Source of the DNA: Actinacidiphila cocklensis
Lineage (GTDB): Bacteria; Actinomycetota; Actinomycetes; Streptomycetales; Streptomycetaceae
Length of the DNA: 64,000 nucleotides
Reading direction: 5' to 3'
Assembly: GCF_907177275.1 (NCBI RefSeq)
Contig: NZ_CAJSLV010000049.1
Location: forward strand, 93,326-157,325
The notes beneath the pieces are model-generated. The model did no database searches and was not told the DNA's origin. It was given only the letters and a program-made list of their open reading frames with translations. The translations under genes were made by a program, and so were the position numbers. Shown here piece by piece: positions 63,704 to 64,000 of this stretch. Every line of letters begins with the position of its first letter. The stretch's first letter is position 1.

Positions 63704-64000
63704 GGTGGCGACGGATTCCGGTGGAAGCGCACCCACCCCCTCCCCCCGTGCTGTCTCCCGCACCGTAGCGCTGCGAGTGCTCAGTGCGGGAGTCTTCGCG
63801 CTGGCTGGACTGATCTTCTGGATGAGTTTCGACACCGCCAAGGGCGTGGACATCCGCAGTGACGACCCGCTGCCGAAGCTGTCCGACACCATTCGCACCA
63901 AGAACACCCGCAATGGCCAGCTGGAGAACCAGCTCACCGGCGTCCGGGACGACGTCGACCGGCTGACCCGGCAGGGCAGCGGCCTCAGCGCCGCCGAGCA
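63704..64000 (+). CDS. DUF881 family protein, N-terminal part (cut by window edge)
   Basis: The first 99 codons are present. The GTG at 63704 follows AAGGAG nine bases upstream. A cytoplasmic stub of about 25 residues leads to one helix ([18 protein letters not shown]). Outside, [25 protein letters not shown] is followed by a heptad-like coiled coil ([22 protein letters not shown]), the layout of DUF881 proteins. The function is unknown; the family neighbours crgA in actinobacteria. Confidence 0.82.

Overview
The window is a 64-kb, very GC-rich segment of an actinomycete chromosome centred on the replication origin. Family-level assignment to Streptomycetaceae is my inference. It rests on the oriC packed with TTGTCCACA-type DnaA boxes between dnaA and dnaN, eleven parS-like palindromes related to GTTTCACGTGAAAC, a SigR-type promoter before trxBA, a FemX-type lipid II glycyltransferase gene, a SARP regulator, frequent GTG/TTG starts, and a gene order matching that known for Streptomyces. 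I cannot resolve the genus.

Layout. 1-4.3 kb: the start of dnaB (leftward, cut by the edge), a divergent MATE exporter, and the leftward rpsF-ssb-rpsR-rplI operon. 4.4-16 kb: envelope and metabolism genes (femX, an alanine-racemase-fold protein, a GT87 mannosyltransferase, a class A PBP, a PadR regulator with myo-inositol-phosphate synthase, an MFS permease, the CCA-adding enzyme). 16-26 kb: DUF6049-murJ-pseudokinase-ECF sigma-anti-sigma-trxB-trxA, the same order as mviN-sigM-trxBC of mycobacteria. 26-32.7 kb: leftward parA-parB, rsmG, jag, yidC, yidD, rnpA, rpmH. 33-45.3 kb: rightward dnaA-oriC-dnaN-gnd-recF-dciA-gyrB-gyrA-DUF3566, then tRNA-Ile. 45.6-51.4 kb: a DLW-39 mini-gene, a two-gene operon of paralogous surface proteins (one with a vWA domain), and a convergent regulator/Ser-Thr kinase pair, ending near tRNA-Ala. 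51.6-60.5 kb: the most variable part (small membrane protein, HAD phosphatase, decayed genes, azoreductase/MarR pair, large SARP regulator followed by a DHA2 exporter). 60.5-64 kb: conserved DUF5324, ppiA, rhomboid, crgA and DUF881.

How it works together. The core couples initiation (DnaA, oriC, DnaN, DciA, DnaB), topology (GyrBA), segregation (ParAB/parS) and envelope growth (MurJ, FemX, PBP, CrgA, YidC). The sequence adds control links. DnaA-box groups sit outside oriC at the dnaB promoter, before femX, upstream of parA (a perfect 13-bp inverted repeat) and between the rhomboid gene and crgA. Seven parS sites lie inside coding regions, all in the same reading frame, so each encodes V-[S/P]-R-[E/G]-T.

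The best candidate for an undescribed system is the 45.8-51.3 kb module. It has two exported, membrane-anchored paralogues (one with a vWA MIDAS motif), a Ser/Thr kinase and a helix-turn-helix regulator. TTTGC-N4-GCAAA-type operators lie in front of both transcription units. A second candidate circuit is the SARP regulator with 22-bp-period direct repeats directly upstream of a probably leaderless exporter gene. Functional statements rest on recognised motifs and synteny only; no database search was run.
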